38,888 nt of DNA from NCBI GenBank assembly GCA_021732625.1, contig JAKFUP010000103.1:1-38888 (forward strand), in the 5' to 3' direction. The translations under genes and the position numbers were made by a program. Of this stretch, positions 1 through 8,217 are shown in pieces. Source of the DNA: Hyphomicrobiales bacterium. GTDB lineage: Bacteria; Pseudomonadota; Alphaproteobacteria; Rhizobiales; Xanthobacteraceae. Below the pieces are notes generated by a model. The model searched no databases and had not been told where the DNA came from. It worked only from the letters and a program-made list of their open reading frames with translations. How positions within the stretch are numbered: position 1 is the first letter of the stretch; the number at the start of each line of letters is the position of its first letter.

Positions 1-918
1 TGCGATGCGATTGCGCCGGCGGGCTTCGACCGCAAGCAGCGAGCGCGCCCGCGCCGCCTGCGTTGCGACCGCATCGAACTCCGGTACGTTATTGTCCCAC
101 TCGATCAGCGTGGGGATCGGGCCGCTGCGGCCAAGCGCGTAACGATAGAGATCCCATACCGCATCGGCGGTCTCCGCACCGTGGCTGTCGATCAGCAGAC
201 GCGCACCGCAGTCGTCAGTATCTTCGCTATGGCCACCGAGATGAATCTCTCCGACGTGTTCCATCGGGAATGCGTCGATGTAATCGTCCGGTGTGAAGCC
301 TTGGTTGATCGCTGAAACATAGACATTGTTGACGTCGAGCAGCAGTCCGCAGCCGGTGCGCTCCGCGATCTCGCGTAGAAAGTCGGTTTCGATCATGTCG
401 GAATTGGCGAAGGCGACGTATGTGGACGGATTCTCCAGCAGCATGCTGGTGCCGATGACTTCTTGGACTTCGTGAATATGCTCGGCGACGCGCGCCAGCG
501 TCTCGAGATTATAGGGCAGCGGCAAAAGATCGTTCATGAAGACACCGTTGTGGGTTGACCATGCAAGATGCTCAGAAAAGACCGAAGGTTGGTATCGGTC
601 GATCAGCTTCTTCAGTCTTTTGAGATGACTGCGATCGAGCGGTTCGGCTCCGCCAATGGAGAGACCCACCCCGTGAATCGACACCGGATAATCGGTGCGT
701 AGTCGGCGCAGCAGTTGGTGCGGTGGGCCGCCGGCGCCCATATAATTCTCGGCGTGAATTTCAAAAAAATCGACGCGCCGGCCGAGTTCAAAGATGTCGA
801 ACGCATGCTCTGGCTTGAAACCGGTACCGGCGCTGACGCCTTGCAGCCACGGTGTAGCTGTCTTCGTTGCCGGCAGAGAGCCGGTGTCGAGCCGGTAAGG
901 TGTCGCTGTTCCAAACAT
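1..918 (-). CDS. bufB: MNIO-family (DUF692) bufferin-modifying enzyme, partial at window edge
   Basis: This is a multinuclear non-heme iron oxidative enzyme of the DUF692 family. Family members modify cysteines of a small partner peptide, converting bufferins into metal-binding peptides in the cytoplasm before export. The reverse-strand translation gives 306 residues up to the window edge, close to the usual family length, so little is missing at the C-terminus. Visible family motifs, in order, are EIHAENYMG, SIHGVGLSIGG, SEHLAWS, LLDVNNVYVS, GEIHLGGH, LIDSHG and IEWDNNVPEFD; together they hold the His/Glu/Asp/Asn residues expected to bind iron. The ATG at 918-916 follows a GGGAGAG ribosome site. 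It lies 88 bases downstream of the bufferin gene on the same strand, so co-transcription is likely. A BufC-like DUF2063 gene may follow outside the window. Family assignment is strong; the bufferin role rests on the neighbour. Confidence 0.9.
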   Translation of the reverse strand, partial: MFGTATPYRLDTGSLPATKTATPWLQGVSAGTGFKPEHAFDIFELGRRVDFFEIHAENYMGAGGPPHQLLRRLRTDYPVSIHGVGLSIGGAEPLDRSHLKRLKKLIDRYQPSVFSEHLAWSTHNGVFMNDLLPLPYNLETLARVAEHIHEVQEVIGTSMLLENPSTYVAFANSDMIETDFLREIAERTGCGLLLDVNNVYVSAINQGFTPDDYIDAFPMEHVGEIHLGGHSEDTDDCGARLLIDSHGAETADAVWDLYRYALGRSGPIPTLIEWDNNVPEFDAVATQAARARSLLAVEARRRNRIA

Positions 919-1006
919 GTTTCTCTCCCGTTTTTTGCGTTTTTGTTTGCGAAGGATCGGCGGATGATGGCCGCCGATCCTTCCGCAACAGTGTGACTTG
1001 CTCCGT

Positions 1007-1300
1007 TTACGCGGGGCGCTTGACTGCCGTCAGCGAACCGGGACCGAACGGTGTGGAGGTGGTGGTGCAGGCCCCCTTGTTGACGAGCTTCCAGGCATTG
1101 CCCTGGTAGTCGATCTTGGATGTAGCCGCACAGGTGGTGCCGGCGCCTGCCGCGCAATCGTTCTGGCCTTTCAGGGAAACGCCGAAGCACTTCTCCTTGG
1201 AAGATTCCTGAGCCTGCGATGACGTCGCAACCATGACGAGCGCAGACGACATCGCGCTGGCGATGGCGAGCGAGGTGGTGAGATTGGCCTTCTGAGACAT
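1007..1300 (-). CDS. bufA1: BufA1-type bufferin precursor (DUF2282)
   Basis: A 97-residue secreted Cys-rich protein of the DUF2282 family, the substrate class of the adjacent DUF692 enzyme. Residues 1-30 form a Sec signal peptide ending SSQA. The mature part has four cysteines at about 38, 49, 57 and 78 in the family pattern ([34 protein letters not shown]). Known bufferins are modified post-translationally and buffer copper in the periplasm. The ATG at 1300-1298 is preceded by an AAGGGAA ribosome site. It is probably the first gene of a bufA-bufB operon. Regulation by an ECF sigma factor is known for some relatives, but no such gene or convincing promoter was seen here. The metal specificity cannot be read from sequence. 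Confidence 0.88.
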   Translation of the reverse strand: MSQKANLTTSLAIASAMSSALVMVATSSQAQESSKEKCFGVSLKGQNDCAAGAGTTCAATSKIDYQGNAWKLVNKGACTTTSTPFGPGSLTAVKRPA

Positions 1301-1326
1301 GAGGTCGTTCCCTTCTGAATTGATCT

Positions 1327-1341
1327 GCCCGCTTATCGGGC
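1327..1341 (-). promoter_or_regulatory. Small GC-rich hairpin in the bufferin leader
   Basis: GCCCG and CGGGC flank a five-base loop, 27-41 bases upstream of the bufferin start codon. In RNA this is a 5-bp all-G/C stem within the presumed leader. It may be incidental; no known riboswitch was recognised in the 256-base gap at 1301-1556. Confidence 0.25.
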
Positions 1342-1556
1342 CCGTGCATCAAATGCTGGATTGCGTGAGCACTGAAATGCCGTTCGCCAATCGTCTCGAT
1401 AGCCGCCGCGAATGCCGTAGCATCGAGTTGCGCGATCATGTGCTGCAATAGCCGAGAGCTATGGAGTTGTTAGAGAGCAGGCATTTCATGCAGATGAAGC
1501 GCAGGTGCATGTTGCATGACGGAAACTCAAAACTCTGACCGTCATGGAGACGTCAC

Positions 1557-2039
1557 ATGATCAATCGCCTGACCAATCTTGTTGTTGCGACTCTTTTTGC
1601 CGCGATTCTCATCACCGCCGCCGTATCAGTGGCGCGCGCCGATGGCCTAGACGGTATTGTCCGGATCAGGAGCGCCGTGCCGATGGCGGAAGCCATCACG
1701 CGCATCAAGGCTGACATCGCGAAGAAGGGCATACGCTTCTTCATGGAAATCGATCAAGCCAAACTCGCGGCCGACGCGGATGTGAAGCTGCGGCCTTCCA
1801 CGCTGCTTGTATTCGGAAATCCGCCGCTGGGCACGCAGTTCATCACGGCAAATCCGAATGCCGGTCTCGATTGGCCGGTGCGCCTGCTGTTGACGCAGGA
1901 AGATAATGGTGACGTCTACGCGGTCTGGACCGACTTCGACTGGATCGCGCGCCGCCACGGCATCACCAATCGTGAGGCCCAGTTCAAGATGGCGACGATA
2001 GTCGTGAATTCGATTACATCGACAATCACCGCGAAATGA
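1557..2039 (+). CDS. Secreted DUF302-family protein
   Basis: A 160-residue protein with a Sec signal peptide (residues 1 to about 28, ending ARA) followed by a DUF302 domain. Supporting segments are the EAITRIKADIAKKGIRFF helix, the beta hairpin with TLLVFGNPPLGTQ, and the C-terminal AVWTDFDWIARRHGI. Family members are small alpha/beta proteins of unknown molecular function, often near metal, redox or sulfur genes. The ATG has a GGAGA box six bases upstream. It is divergent from the bufferin gene and 69 bases upstream of the flavoprotein start at 2109, so the two may be co-transcribed. The Lys/Asp-rich middle has no cysteine, so direct thiol chemistry is unlikely. Function remains unknown. 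Confidence 0.8.
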   Translation: MINRLTNLVVATLFAAILITAAVSVARADGLDGIVRIRSAVPMAEAITRIKADIAKKGIRFFMEIDQAKLAADADVKLRPSTLLVFGNPPLGTQFITANPNAGLDWPVRLLLTQEDNGDVYAVWTDFDWIARRHGITNREAQFKMATIVVNSITSTITAK

Positions 2040-2108
2040 GATCTTTCTCGCAGAGCCCGCGCCGGTGTGTGCGGGTTCTGCAACCGTTTCGTTTCAGGGG
2101 AGGCGTCT

Positions 2109-3461
2109 GTGGCAGCCGAAAAATTCGATGTGGTTATTCTGGGCGGCGGCAACGCCGGCATTGGCGTGACGGGCCCGGTGCGGAAGGCTGGCATGTCGGT
2201 CGCCATGATCGAGGCGCGCGACATGGGCGGCACCTGTCCCAATCGCGGCTGCACGCCGAAAAAGATTCTCGTCGCTGCGGGGCATGCGCTGCATGAAATC
2301 GAGCGCGCACACATCCACGGCATTGCCGTTGCCAAACCGAAGCTGGATTGGGCTGCGCTGATCGATCGCGAGCAGGCGATGATCGCAGATATTCCGGCGC
2401 GACTCACGGCGTCCATGCTCAAGCGCGGTGTCGAGATCATCGCGGGGTCAGGCAAGTTTATTGCTCCCAACGTGATCGCGGTCGGCGATCGGCAACTCGA
2501 GGCTAAACACATCGTCATCGCGACGGGATCGCGGCCACGGCCGCTGAATGTTCCGGGCAGCGAATACCTGATCACGTCAGATGAGATCCTGATGGATCGG
2601 ACGTTGCCAAAATCGGTGGTCTTCATCGGCGGCGGCGTAATCTCGCTGGAGTTGGGCCACGTGTACGCCCGGGCCGGGGTGACAGTGACCATCCTCGAGG
2701 CATTGCCTCAATTGTTGCCGGCGCTCGAGACGGCAGCGGTCGAACAATTGCAAAAGGAGAGTGAGCGTATCGGAATTCGCGTTCTCACGAGCGTCCAGGT
2801 CAAGCGGATCGGGAAGCGGCAAGACCTGCTTCGTGTTACTTTTCAGCACGGCGGCAATGAGCTCGCCATCGAGGCAGAGCATGCGATCAACGGCGCCGGC
2901 CGCGTCGCCAACATCGATGTGCTCGACCTCGCAGCCGGACATGTCGAGTATTCTGGCTGGCGGGTCGCGACCGATCCGCATCTGCGCTCAGTGTCCAATC
3001 CTATCGTGTATGTGTGCGGTGACGCAGTTTCGACGTCGCCGCAGCTGTCGCCGATTGCTACATATGAAGGCGATATCGTTGGCCGCAACATTGTCGAAGG
3101 GCCAAAGCATGTTCCGAACTATGATTCGCTTGCGACATCAGTCTATACGGTGCCGGCACTCGCGACCGCAGGACTCACTGAGAAAGTAGCGCGCGAGAAG
3201 GGTTACAATATCAAGGTGCACGACACCGACATGCTTGGCTGGCTGTCGGCGCGGACTTACGCGGAGACGGTCGCCTGGGCCAAGATCATTGTCGATGTGG
3301 ATAAAGATCGCATACTCGGAGCACATATCGTCGGACACACGGGCGAAGAGCTGATCAACCTGTTCTCGCTGGCGATGGCGCACGGCATCACCGCCAGCGC
3401 GATCAAGGATCGCATCTATGCGTATCCGACTTTTTCATCCGACATCAAACATCTGCTTTGA
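2109..3461 (+). CDS. Mercuric/glutathione-reductase-like FAD disulfide oxidoreductase
   Basis: A class I pyridine nucleotide-disulfide oxidoreductase of about 450 residues. The GTG at 2109 is preferred because AGGGGAGG ends six bases before it; a GTG at 2067 would add 14 unconserved residues. The N-terminal FAD fingerprint is GGGNAG (residues 12-17), and the redox-active pair lies in GGTCPNRGCTPKK (Cys43 and Cys48). A second dinucleotide fold is seen at VVFIGGGVISLELG, the FAD-binding CGDA motif follows, and the dimerisation domain completes the chain. The C-terminus reads YAYPTFSSDIKHLL rather than the HPTxxE found in classical glutathione or lipoamide reductases, so the usual catalytic His-Glu pair is missing. 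There is no N-terminal heavy-metal domain and no C-terminal Cys pair as in MerA. The substrate is unknown; a small disulfide or electrophile in stress defence is plausible. Confidence 0.88.
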   Translation: MAAEKFDVVILGGGNAGIGVTGPVRKAGMSVAMIEARDMGGTCPNRGCTPKKILVAAGHALHEIERAHIHGIAVAKPKLDWAALIDREQAMIADIPARLTASMLKRGVEIIAGSGKFIAPNVIAVGDRQLEAKHIVIATGSRPRPLNVPGSEYLITSDEILMDRTLPKSVVFIGGGVISLELGHVYARAGVTVTILEALPQLLPALETAAVEQLQKESERIGIRVLTSVQVKRIGKRQDLLRVTFQHGGNELAIEAEHAINGAGRVANIDVLDLAAGHVEYSGWRVATDPHLRSVSNPIVYVCGDAVSTSPQLSPIATYEGDIVGRNIVEGPKHVPNYDSLATSVYTVPALATAGLTEKVAREKGYNIKVHDTDMLGWLSARTYAETVAWAKIIVDVDKDRILGAHIVGHTGEELINLFSLAMAHGITASAIKDRIYAYPTFSSDIKHLL

Positions 3462-3665
3462 ACGTCTGCGTTTGCCTTGCGCGTCTCATCCGGATGCAGC
3501 GGATGGAGCATCGCTACGCGCAACCACGCAAGGATCAATCTGCAAATAGCGCAACGCTATCGACACCAGAGCCAACGGGTATTTCCAGTCCAGCGATCAA
3601 ATGGCGATTGTAGCGTCATTGCTGTGGCTCGTTGTTGAAGCCCGGCGTAACGCAGGAGATTAAAG

Positions 3666-4130
3666 ATGCTCAAGACAACCCTAGCTGCGGCCGTGCTGAT
3701 CGCTGGATCGGTTCTCGCCGCGACCGGCGCTTCCGCCGGAGAGTGCCCGGCAGGGGCCTTCAAGCCCGGCGTCCGTGAAAAGGTTGATTTCAAACCGGTC
3801 GGAGTCACCGACACCACGTTGGGTGCCATCGACCTGGAGAAGCAGCCAGCCAATATCAAGGGCCGCGAGTTGCGCTTCCGCAAGCTCGTGATCCAGCCCG
3901 GCGGCATTGTGCCATGGCACAGCCACGACGATCGCCCGGCGCTGATCTACGTCGCCGAAGGCGAGATCATCGAATACGCCAGCAACTGCGCCATGCCGAT
4001 CTTGCACAAAGCCGGCGAAATTCGCCCCGAAGTGTCGGGCACGTCGCACTGGTGGAAGAATCTCGGCGACAAGACCGTCGTCCTCTTCGTCGGCGACGTC
4101 CGCAAGGATCCGAACGATAAGCATATGTGA
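3666..4130 (+). CDS. Secreted single-domain cupin
   Basis: A 154-residue protein with a Sec signal peptide (residues 1-24, ending ASA) and one cupin_2 barrel. Cupin motif 1 is visible as PGGIVPWHSHDDRPALIYVAEGE, with His85 and His87 as likely metal ligands and a Glu at about 98. Motif 2 lies in the GTSHWWKN segment. Two cysteines (about 27 and 118) could form a disulfide in the periplasm. The start has an AGGAG box seven bases upstream. It stands alone between a 204-base gap and an inverted repeat. Enzymatic or binding function cannot be assigned from the barrel alone. Confidence 0.82.
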   Translation: MLKTTLAAAVLIAGSVLAATGASAGECPAGAFKPGVREKVDFKPVGVTDTTLGAIDLEKQPANIKGRELRFRKLVIQPGGIVPWHSHDDRPALIYVAEGEIIEYASNCAMPILHKAGEIRPEVSGTSHWWKNLGDKTVVLFVGDVRKDPNDKHM

Positions 4131-4172
4131 GACGCGAATATGTGACAGACCTTGCCCGAGGTCTGCTGCATG

Positions 4173-4227
4173 GATGTGACGCCCCGGTCTCCGGTCGCCC
4201 CACACACCCCCAACGGGGCGTCACATC
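4173..4227. terminator. 14-bp perfect inverted repeat after the cupin gene
   Basis: The arms GATGTGACGCCCCG (4173-4186) and CGGGGCGTCACATC (4214-4227) are perfectly complementary and separated by 27 bases. The right arm is followed by a pyrimidine-rich stretch (TCTCCTTATCCTTT) but no true U-run. It sits 42 bases after the cupin stop and 27 bases before the MFS start. A transcription end or an operator for the MFS gene are both possible. Confidence 0.5.
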
Positions 4228-4254
4228 TCTCCTTATCCTTTATCCAGAACTACG

Positions 4255-5466
4255 GTGGCCGTCATGAGCAATGTTTCGCACACGTATGAGATGCGCGCGA
4301 TGGCGGCAGGTCATTCGCCGGGCGCCGCGCTACGTTCGCTCATCATCGGATCGATGGCGTTCCTGACCGTCGTCGATCTGTTCGCCACCCAGGCCATTCT
4401 GCCTTCGCTCGCGAGGCACTACGATGTGTCACCGGCGGCGATGGGTTTCGCGGTCAACGCCTCAACCATGGGAATGGCGATCGCAGGCCTGATCGTCGGA
4501 TTGTTCAGCCCGAAAATCGAACGCCGGTCCGGCATCCTCGTCAGCCTGGGAATCCTCGCCATTCCGACCGTTTGCCTCGCTTTCGCACCAAACCTGACCG
4601 TCTTCACCTTGCTACGCATCGCGCAGGGGCTTTGCATGTCGGCAGCTTTTGCCCTGACGCTTGCCTATCTCGGAGAGCAATGCAGTGCGACGGACGCTGG
4701 TGGCGCCTTTGCCGCCTACATTGCCGGCAACGTCGCCAGTAACCTGATCGGGCGGCTGATCTCGGCTGCCGTTGCTGATAATTTCGGTCTTGCCTCGAAT
4801 TTCTATTTCTTTGCGGCGCTCAACCTCGCCGGAGCTGTGATGGTCTATTTCACCATTCACCGCGCCAAGCCGATGCAGACAGTCGAGGAGGCGATGCATT
4901 CGCCGCTTGCCGCACTGGCGGAGCATATGCGCAACCCGTCGCTCCGCGCAGCGTTCGGAATCGGATTTTGCATTCTGTTTGCGTTCATCGGCACATTCAC
5001 CTACGTCAACTTCGTCTTGGTGCGCCCGCCGCTTGCGCTCGATCGTATGCAGCTTGGTTTCGTCTATTTCGTATTCCTGCCGTCGATGGTCACAACCCTG
5101 TTTGCTGGAGCCGCCGTCGAGCGCTTCGGAACCCGGCCGGCGATCTGGGGAGCCTTGGCGCTGGCTGCCGCTGGTTTGCCATTACTTTTGCTGCCGAAAC
5201 TGCCGGCGGTTCTCACTGGTATGGTTTTGGTCGGCGCCGGAACATTCTTCGCGCAGGCTGCTGCGACCGGCTTCGTCGGCCGTGCGGCAAAATCCAATCG
5301 CGGCGTTGCCAGCGGCACTTATCTGGCTTGCTACTTTTGCGGAGGACTGGTCGGCAGCGCCGTCCTTGGACAGTTGTTCGACCGACTAGGCTGGACCGCC
5401 TGCGTGATCGGCGTCGGGATATCGCTCATGGCGGCTGCAAGATTGGCCATCAGGTTAAGAACGTGA
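4255..5466 (+). CDS. MFS transporter (DHA1-like)
   Basis: A 403-residue major facilitator superfamily protein with about 12 hydrophobic segments. The N-terminal half shows the MFS pattern of a first helix with Asp (VVDLFATQAILP), a loop 2-3 signature-like SPKIERRSG, and LLRIAQGLCMSAAFALTLAYLGE in helix 4. The C-terminal half repeats it, with the loop AVERFGTRPAIWG. It is most like small-molecule or drug exporters. GTG at 4255 and ATG at 4264 are both possible starts, and neither has a strong ribosome site. Downstream lie only gene remnants, so the original functional partner may have been lost. The substrate is unknown. Confidence 0.85.
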   Translation: MAVMSNVSHTYEMRAMAAGHSPGAALRSLIIGSMAFLTVVDLFATQAILPSLARHYDVSPAAMGFAVNASTMGMAIAGLIVGLFSPKIERRSGILVSLGILAIPTVCLAFAPNLTVFTLLRIAQGLCMSAAFALTLAYLGEQCSATDAGGAFAAYIAGNVASNLIGRLISAAVADNFGLASNFYFFAALNLAGAVMVYFTIHRAKPMQTVEEAMHSPLAALAEHMRNPSLRAAFGIGFCILFAFIGTFTYVNFVLVRPPLALDRMQLGFVYFVFLPSMVTTLFAGAAVERFGTRPAIWGALALAAAGLPLLLLPKLPAVLTGMVLVGAGTFFAQAAATGFVGRAAKSNRGVASGTYLACYFCGGLVGSAVLGQLFDRLGWTACVIGVGISLMAAARLAIRLRT

Positions 5467-5565
5467 GCTGCTAATTCTTGCGGTCTGAGAGTGCTTAGCT
5501 ACCCTAAAACACAAGGTAAAACAGCTGGATACTGCCAAATCCTGCAACGGGACCGCCGGCAATCG

Positions 5566-5825
5566 CTATTTGAGCGCCGGATACTTTTCCGGTTCGAAGA
5601 ACGATTTTCCGGCGGCGTAGCCTCGTCCTGTACGCCGCTCGGATCATAGACGAACAATTGCCAGAGCGATGAGCCGGGCACGATGAACTCGCGCCAGTCA
5701 AGACCAGCGGCCTTAAAGCGCGAAATGTAAGATTGATAACCGGCGCAGGACAGCGAGACGTGGTCGATCACCGCTGTGCCGTTCGGTGCTTTGCCTTCCG
5801 GTCCGAGCGCGGACCGCCAGCATAG
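5566..5825 (-). pseudogene. Truncated and frameshifted glyoxalase/VOC-family gene
   Basis: Reverse-strand translation of about 5632-5820 gives the C-terminal half of a vicinal oxygen chelate protein, with VIDHVSLSC, SRFKAAGLDWREF and LWQLFVYDPSGVQ. Just after GVQ the reading frame is lost. The natural tail, YAAGKSFFEPEKYPALK and a TAG at 5568-5566, is found in another frame. The N-terminal half is absent, because the gene stops at about 5820 where amidase sequence begins on the other strand. Loss of half the metal site and the frameshift make it non-functional. The exact right boundary is uncertain by about 20 bases. Confidence 0.75.
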
Positions 5826-5831
5826 ACGTGG

Positions 5832-6410
5832 ATGATCCCGAGGCCGTCGGGTTCCAAGATTGCTCTCATCATTTGCCACGACGGCATGTTCCGGGAGATG
5901 GCACGCGCGTGTGCCTACAAGGGCGCGGAAATCATGATCCGGACGGCAGGGTATACCGCGCCGATCCGTGATAGCTGGCGCTTCACTAATCAGGCCAATG
6001 CATTTCAGAACTTGATGGTGACAGCCAACGTCTGTATGTGCGGTTCAGACGGTTCATTCGACTCGATGGGCGACGGAATGATCGTCAACTTCGACCGCAG
6101 CATTATCGCTCACGGTACGACTGGCCGCGCTGACGAAATTATCACCGCTGAGGGGCGGCCCGATCTGATGCGCGAAGCGCGAATTCATTGGGGCGTCGAA
6201 AACAACATCTATCAGCTCTGGCACCGCGGTTACGTTGCCGTAAAAGGCGGCGCGATGGATTGCCCGTATACGTTTATGCAGGACATGGTGGCGGGCACAT
6301 ACAGGCTGCCTTGGGAAGATCAGGTCAAGGTGACCGACGGCACGGCGTTCGGTTTTCCTGCTCCAGTTCGCTCGTTTGCAGCCAGGACGGCTGCGAAGGT
6401 TGCAGAATAG
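5832..6410 (+). pseudogene. N-terminally truncated aliphatic amidase/formamidase (nitrilase superfamily)
   Basis: The 192-residue frame starts inside the catalytic core of a nitrilase-superfamily amidase. KIALIICHDGMFREMARACAYKG contains the nucleophile Cys in the family context (IICxDG), followed by the GAEIMIRTAGYTAP strand and a C-terminal region (HRGYVAVKGGAMDCPYTFMQD). The N-terminal part that carries the catalytic Glu and Lys of AmiE/AmiF enzymes is missing; the frame is closed by a TAG at 5823-5825. No ribosome site precedes the ATG. It is therefore a remnant, fused back-to-back with the VOC remnant. The full enzyme class would hydrolyse short aliphatic amides or formamide to ammonia. 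Confidence 0.75.
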
Positions 6411-6450
6411 AAACGTCAGCCGGCCGCTAGAGCCGTCGTCGCGTCGTGCT

Positions 6451-6523
6451 ACTTCATTCAATAATTTGAAATATTCTATTCTATGCTAGGCTGTCGAACT
6501 GTTCAGGGAAGCAGTTCGCTGGC
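6451..6523 (+). promoter_or_regulatory. AT-rich upstream region of the racemase gene
   Basis: A locally A/T-rich stretch (TTGAAATATTCTATTCTATGC) lies about 40-60 bases before the racemase ATG. CAGGGAAG near 6508 serves as the ribosome site. A promoter is likely, but no well-spaced -35/-10 pair can be defended. Confidence 0.35.
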
Positions 6524-7252
6524 ATGACTCGACAGCAGTGCGTCATCAACGTCATCAATCCGAATACCACGCAATCGATGACATCTGTCATTGAGGCCGC
6601 TGCGCGCGAGAGCGCCGGTCCAGCGACGACGATCATTGGCAAGACGTCAACGTTCGGTCCGGCTTCGATCGAAGGGCATTATGATGAGGCGCTGGCCACC
6701 ATCGGTGTGTTGAAAGCCGTTGCCGCCGGCGATGAGGACAGATGCGACGCGCATATCATCGCATGCTTCGGTGACCCGGGCCTTCTGGCGGCGCGAGAGA
6801 TCACAAGGGTGCCGGTGCTCGGAATCGCGGAAGCGGCCATGCGCGCGGCATCGTTCGTCGCGATCCACTTCAGTATAGTGACGACGCTCGCGCGCACAAA
6901 GGTCATCGCCGAGCATCTGGTTCGCAACTATGGTATGGAGCACGCATGCCGCAAGGTTCGCGCGGTCGATGTCGCTGTTCTAGATCTAGACAAACCCGAA
7001 TCAAACGTGCGCGGCATTTTGCTGGATGAATGCCGTGCAGCGCTGAAGCACGATGGTATCGGCGCAATTGTCTTGGGATGCGCCGGGATGGCCGATCTTG
7101 CACATGACCTGTCCACGGAGCTTGAGGCACCCGTTATCGATGGCGTCGCCGCCGCGGTCAAGTTTGCCGAGGCGCTGGTCGGACTTGGATTAAAGACGTC
7201 GAAGTACGGCGATCTGGCTTTCCCGATACCGAAAGAGCGCAGTTCGTTTTAA
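6524..7252 (+). CDS. Hydantoin/allantoin racemase-type Asp/Glu racemase
   Basis: A 242-residue member of the Asp/Glu/hydantoin racemase superfamily (cofactor-independent, two-Cys). The start motif INPNTTQSMT is typical of hydantoin racemases. The two catalytic cysteines are in ACFGDPG (Cys81) and VLGCAGM (Cys186). In purine degradation the HpxA-type member interconverts R- and S-allantoin; in hydantoin pathways HyuA racemises 5-substituted hydantoins. The presence nearby of a PuuE-type allantoinase and an AllC-type hydrolase favours allantoin or a related ureide. It converges with the ABC ATPase gene, overlapping it by four bases. Confidence 0.85.
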   Translation: MTRQQCVINVINPNTTQSMTSVIEAAARESAGPATTIIGKTSTFGPASIEGHYDEALATIGVLKAVAAGDEDRCDAHIIACFGDPGLLAAREITRVPVLGIAEAAMRAASFVAIHFSIVTTLARTKVIAEHLVRNYGMEHACRKVRAVDVAVLDLDKPESNVRGILLDECRAALKHDGIGAIVLGCAGMADLAHDLSTELEAPVIDGVAAAVKFAEALVGLGLKTSKYGDLAFPIPKERSSF

Positions 7253-8217
7253 GCGGCGCTCTCCGCAAGAACACAGCGAACAATTCTCTCAGGGCCGATC
7301 TGTACGGTGGGAGGAAGTTGCTCGACGCAGCGCGGCTGAGCGTTGCTGCAGCGGGGCGCGAACGAACAGCTGTCGGGGGCTGTGCTCAGGGACGGAGGAG
7401 CCCCAGGAATAGTTCCCAACCGCGAACCGCGCTCCGCGCCATGCACGGTTGAGGCGAGCAGGCCTTTCGGATAAGGATGCAGCGGCGAGCGGACGATCTC
7501 GCGCATTGTGCCGGTCTCGACAATCTGACCGGCATACATCACGGCGACGCGGTCGCAGATTTCGATAGCCACGCCGATGTCATGGGTGACGAAGATCACC
7601 GACATGCCAAACTCACGTTGCAGCTCGCGCAACAGCAACAGAATCTGGATTTGAACCGTTGCATCGAGTGCGGTGGTGGGCTCATCCGCTAAAAGCACTT
7701 TCGGTTCGCACGCCAGCGCGAGCGCGATCATGGCGCGCTGGCGCATGCCGCCAGACATTTCATGCGGATAGGATTCCAGCCTGCGCTTGGCGGAAGGAAT
7801 GCGGACCACGTCGAGCATCTGCAGCGCGCGAGCCATGGCATCGGACTTGCTGACGCCTTTGTGCCGAACCACCGATTCCGCGATCTGATCGCCGATGGTA
7901 TAGACCGGATCGAGTGCGAGTCCCGGCTCCTGAAAGATCATCGATGCGGTCTGGCCGCGGAACGCCGATAGTTTCTGTTCGCCCAGCGCCAGCACGTCCT
8001 GACCTGCAACCTTGATGGTCCCGCTGATTGTTGTTCTTGCCTTGGGAAGCAAGCGCAGCAGCGCGCGCAAGGTGACACTTTTGCCGGAACCGGACTCGCC
8101 CAACAGGCCGAGCACTTCGCCCTCGGCAACCGACAGGCTGACATCGTTGACCGCGTGGACGGTGCGTTCGCCGCTGAAGCGGACATGGAGATTTCGCACC
8201 TCGACGATGTTTGTCAT
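7249..8217 (-). CDS. ABC transporter ATPase, DppD/OppD type
   Basis: The 322-residue ATPase subunit of a peptide/nickel-type ABC importer. Walker A is GESGSGKS (residues 40-47), the signature is MSGGMRQR, Walker B is [12 protein letters not shown], and the switch His is in VTHD. The C-terminal oligopeptide domain has the conserved Cys cluster ([14 protein letters not shown]) that binds Fe-S in relatives. It is the last gene of the minus-strand operon that begins at the binding protein at 14470. Its ATG overlaps the stop of the amidase gene (ATGA), indicating translational coupling. In this setting it probably powers uptake of a ureide or amide compound rather than peptides. Confidence 0.92.
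   Translation of the reverse strand: MTNIVEVRNLHVRFSGERTVHAVNDVSLSVAEGEVLGLLGESGSGKSVTLRALLRLLPKARTTISGTIKVAGQDVLALGEQKLSAFRGQTASMIFQEPGLALDPVYTIGDQIAESVVRHKGVSKSDAMARALQMLDVVRIPSAKRRLESYPHEMSGGMRQRAMIALALACEPKVLLADEPTTALDATVQIQILLLLRELQREFGMSVIFVTHDIGVAIEICDRVAVMYAGQIVETGTMREIVRSPLHPYPKGLLASTVHGAERGSRLGTIPGAPPSLSTAPDSCSFAPRCSNAQPRCVEQLPPTVQIGPERIVRCVLAESAA

Noticed and set aside
612-1448. 278-codon open frame on the minus strand over bufA and the start of bufB
   Set aside because: It is another frame of the bufferin genes; the composition is low-complexity and no family is recognisable.
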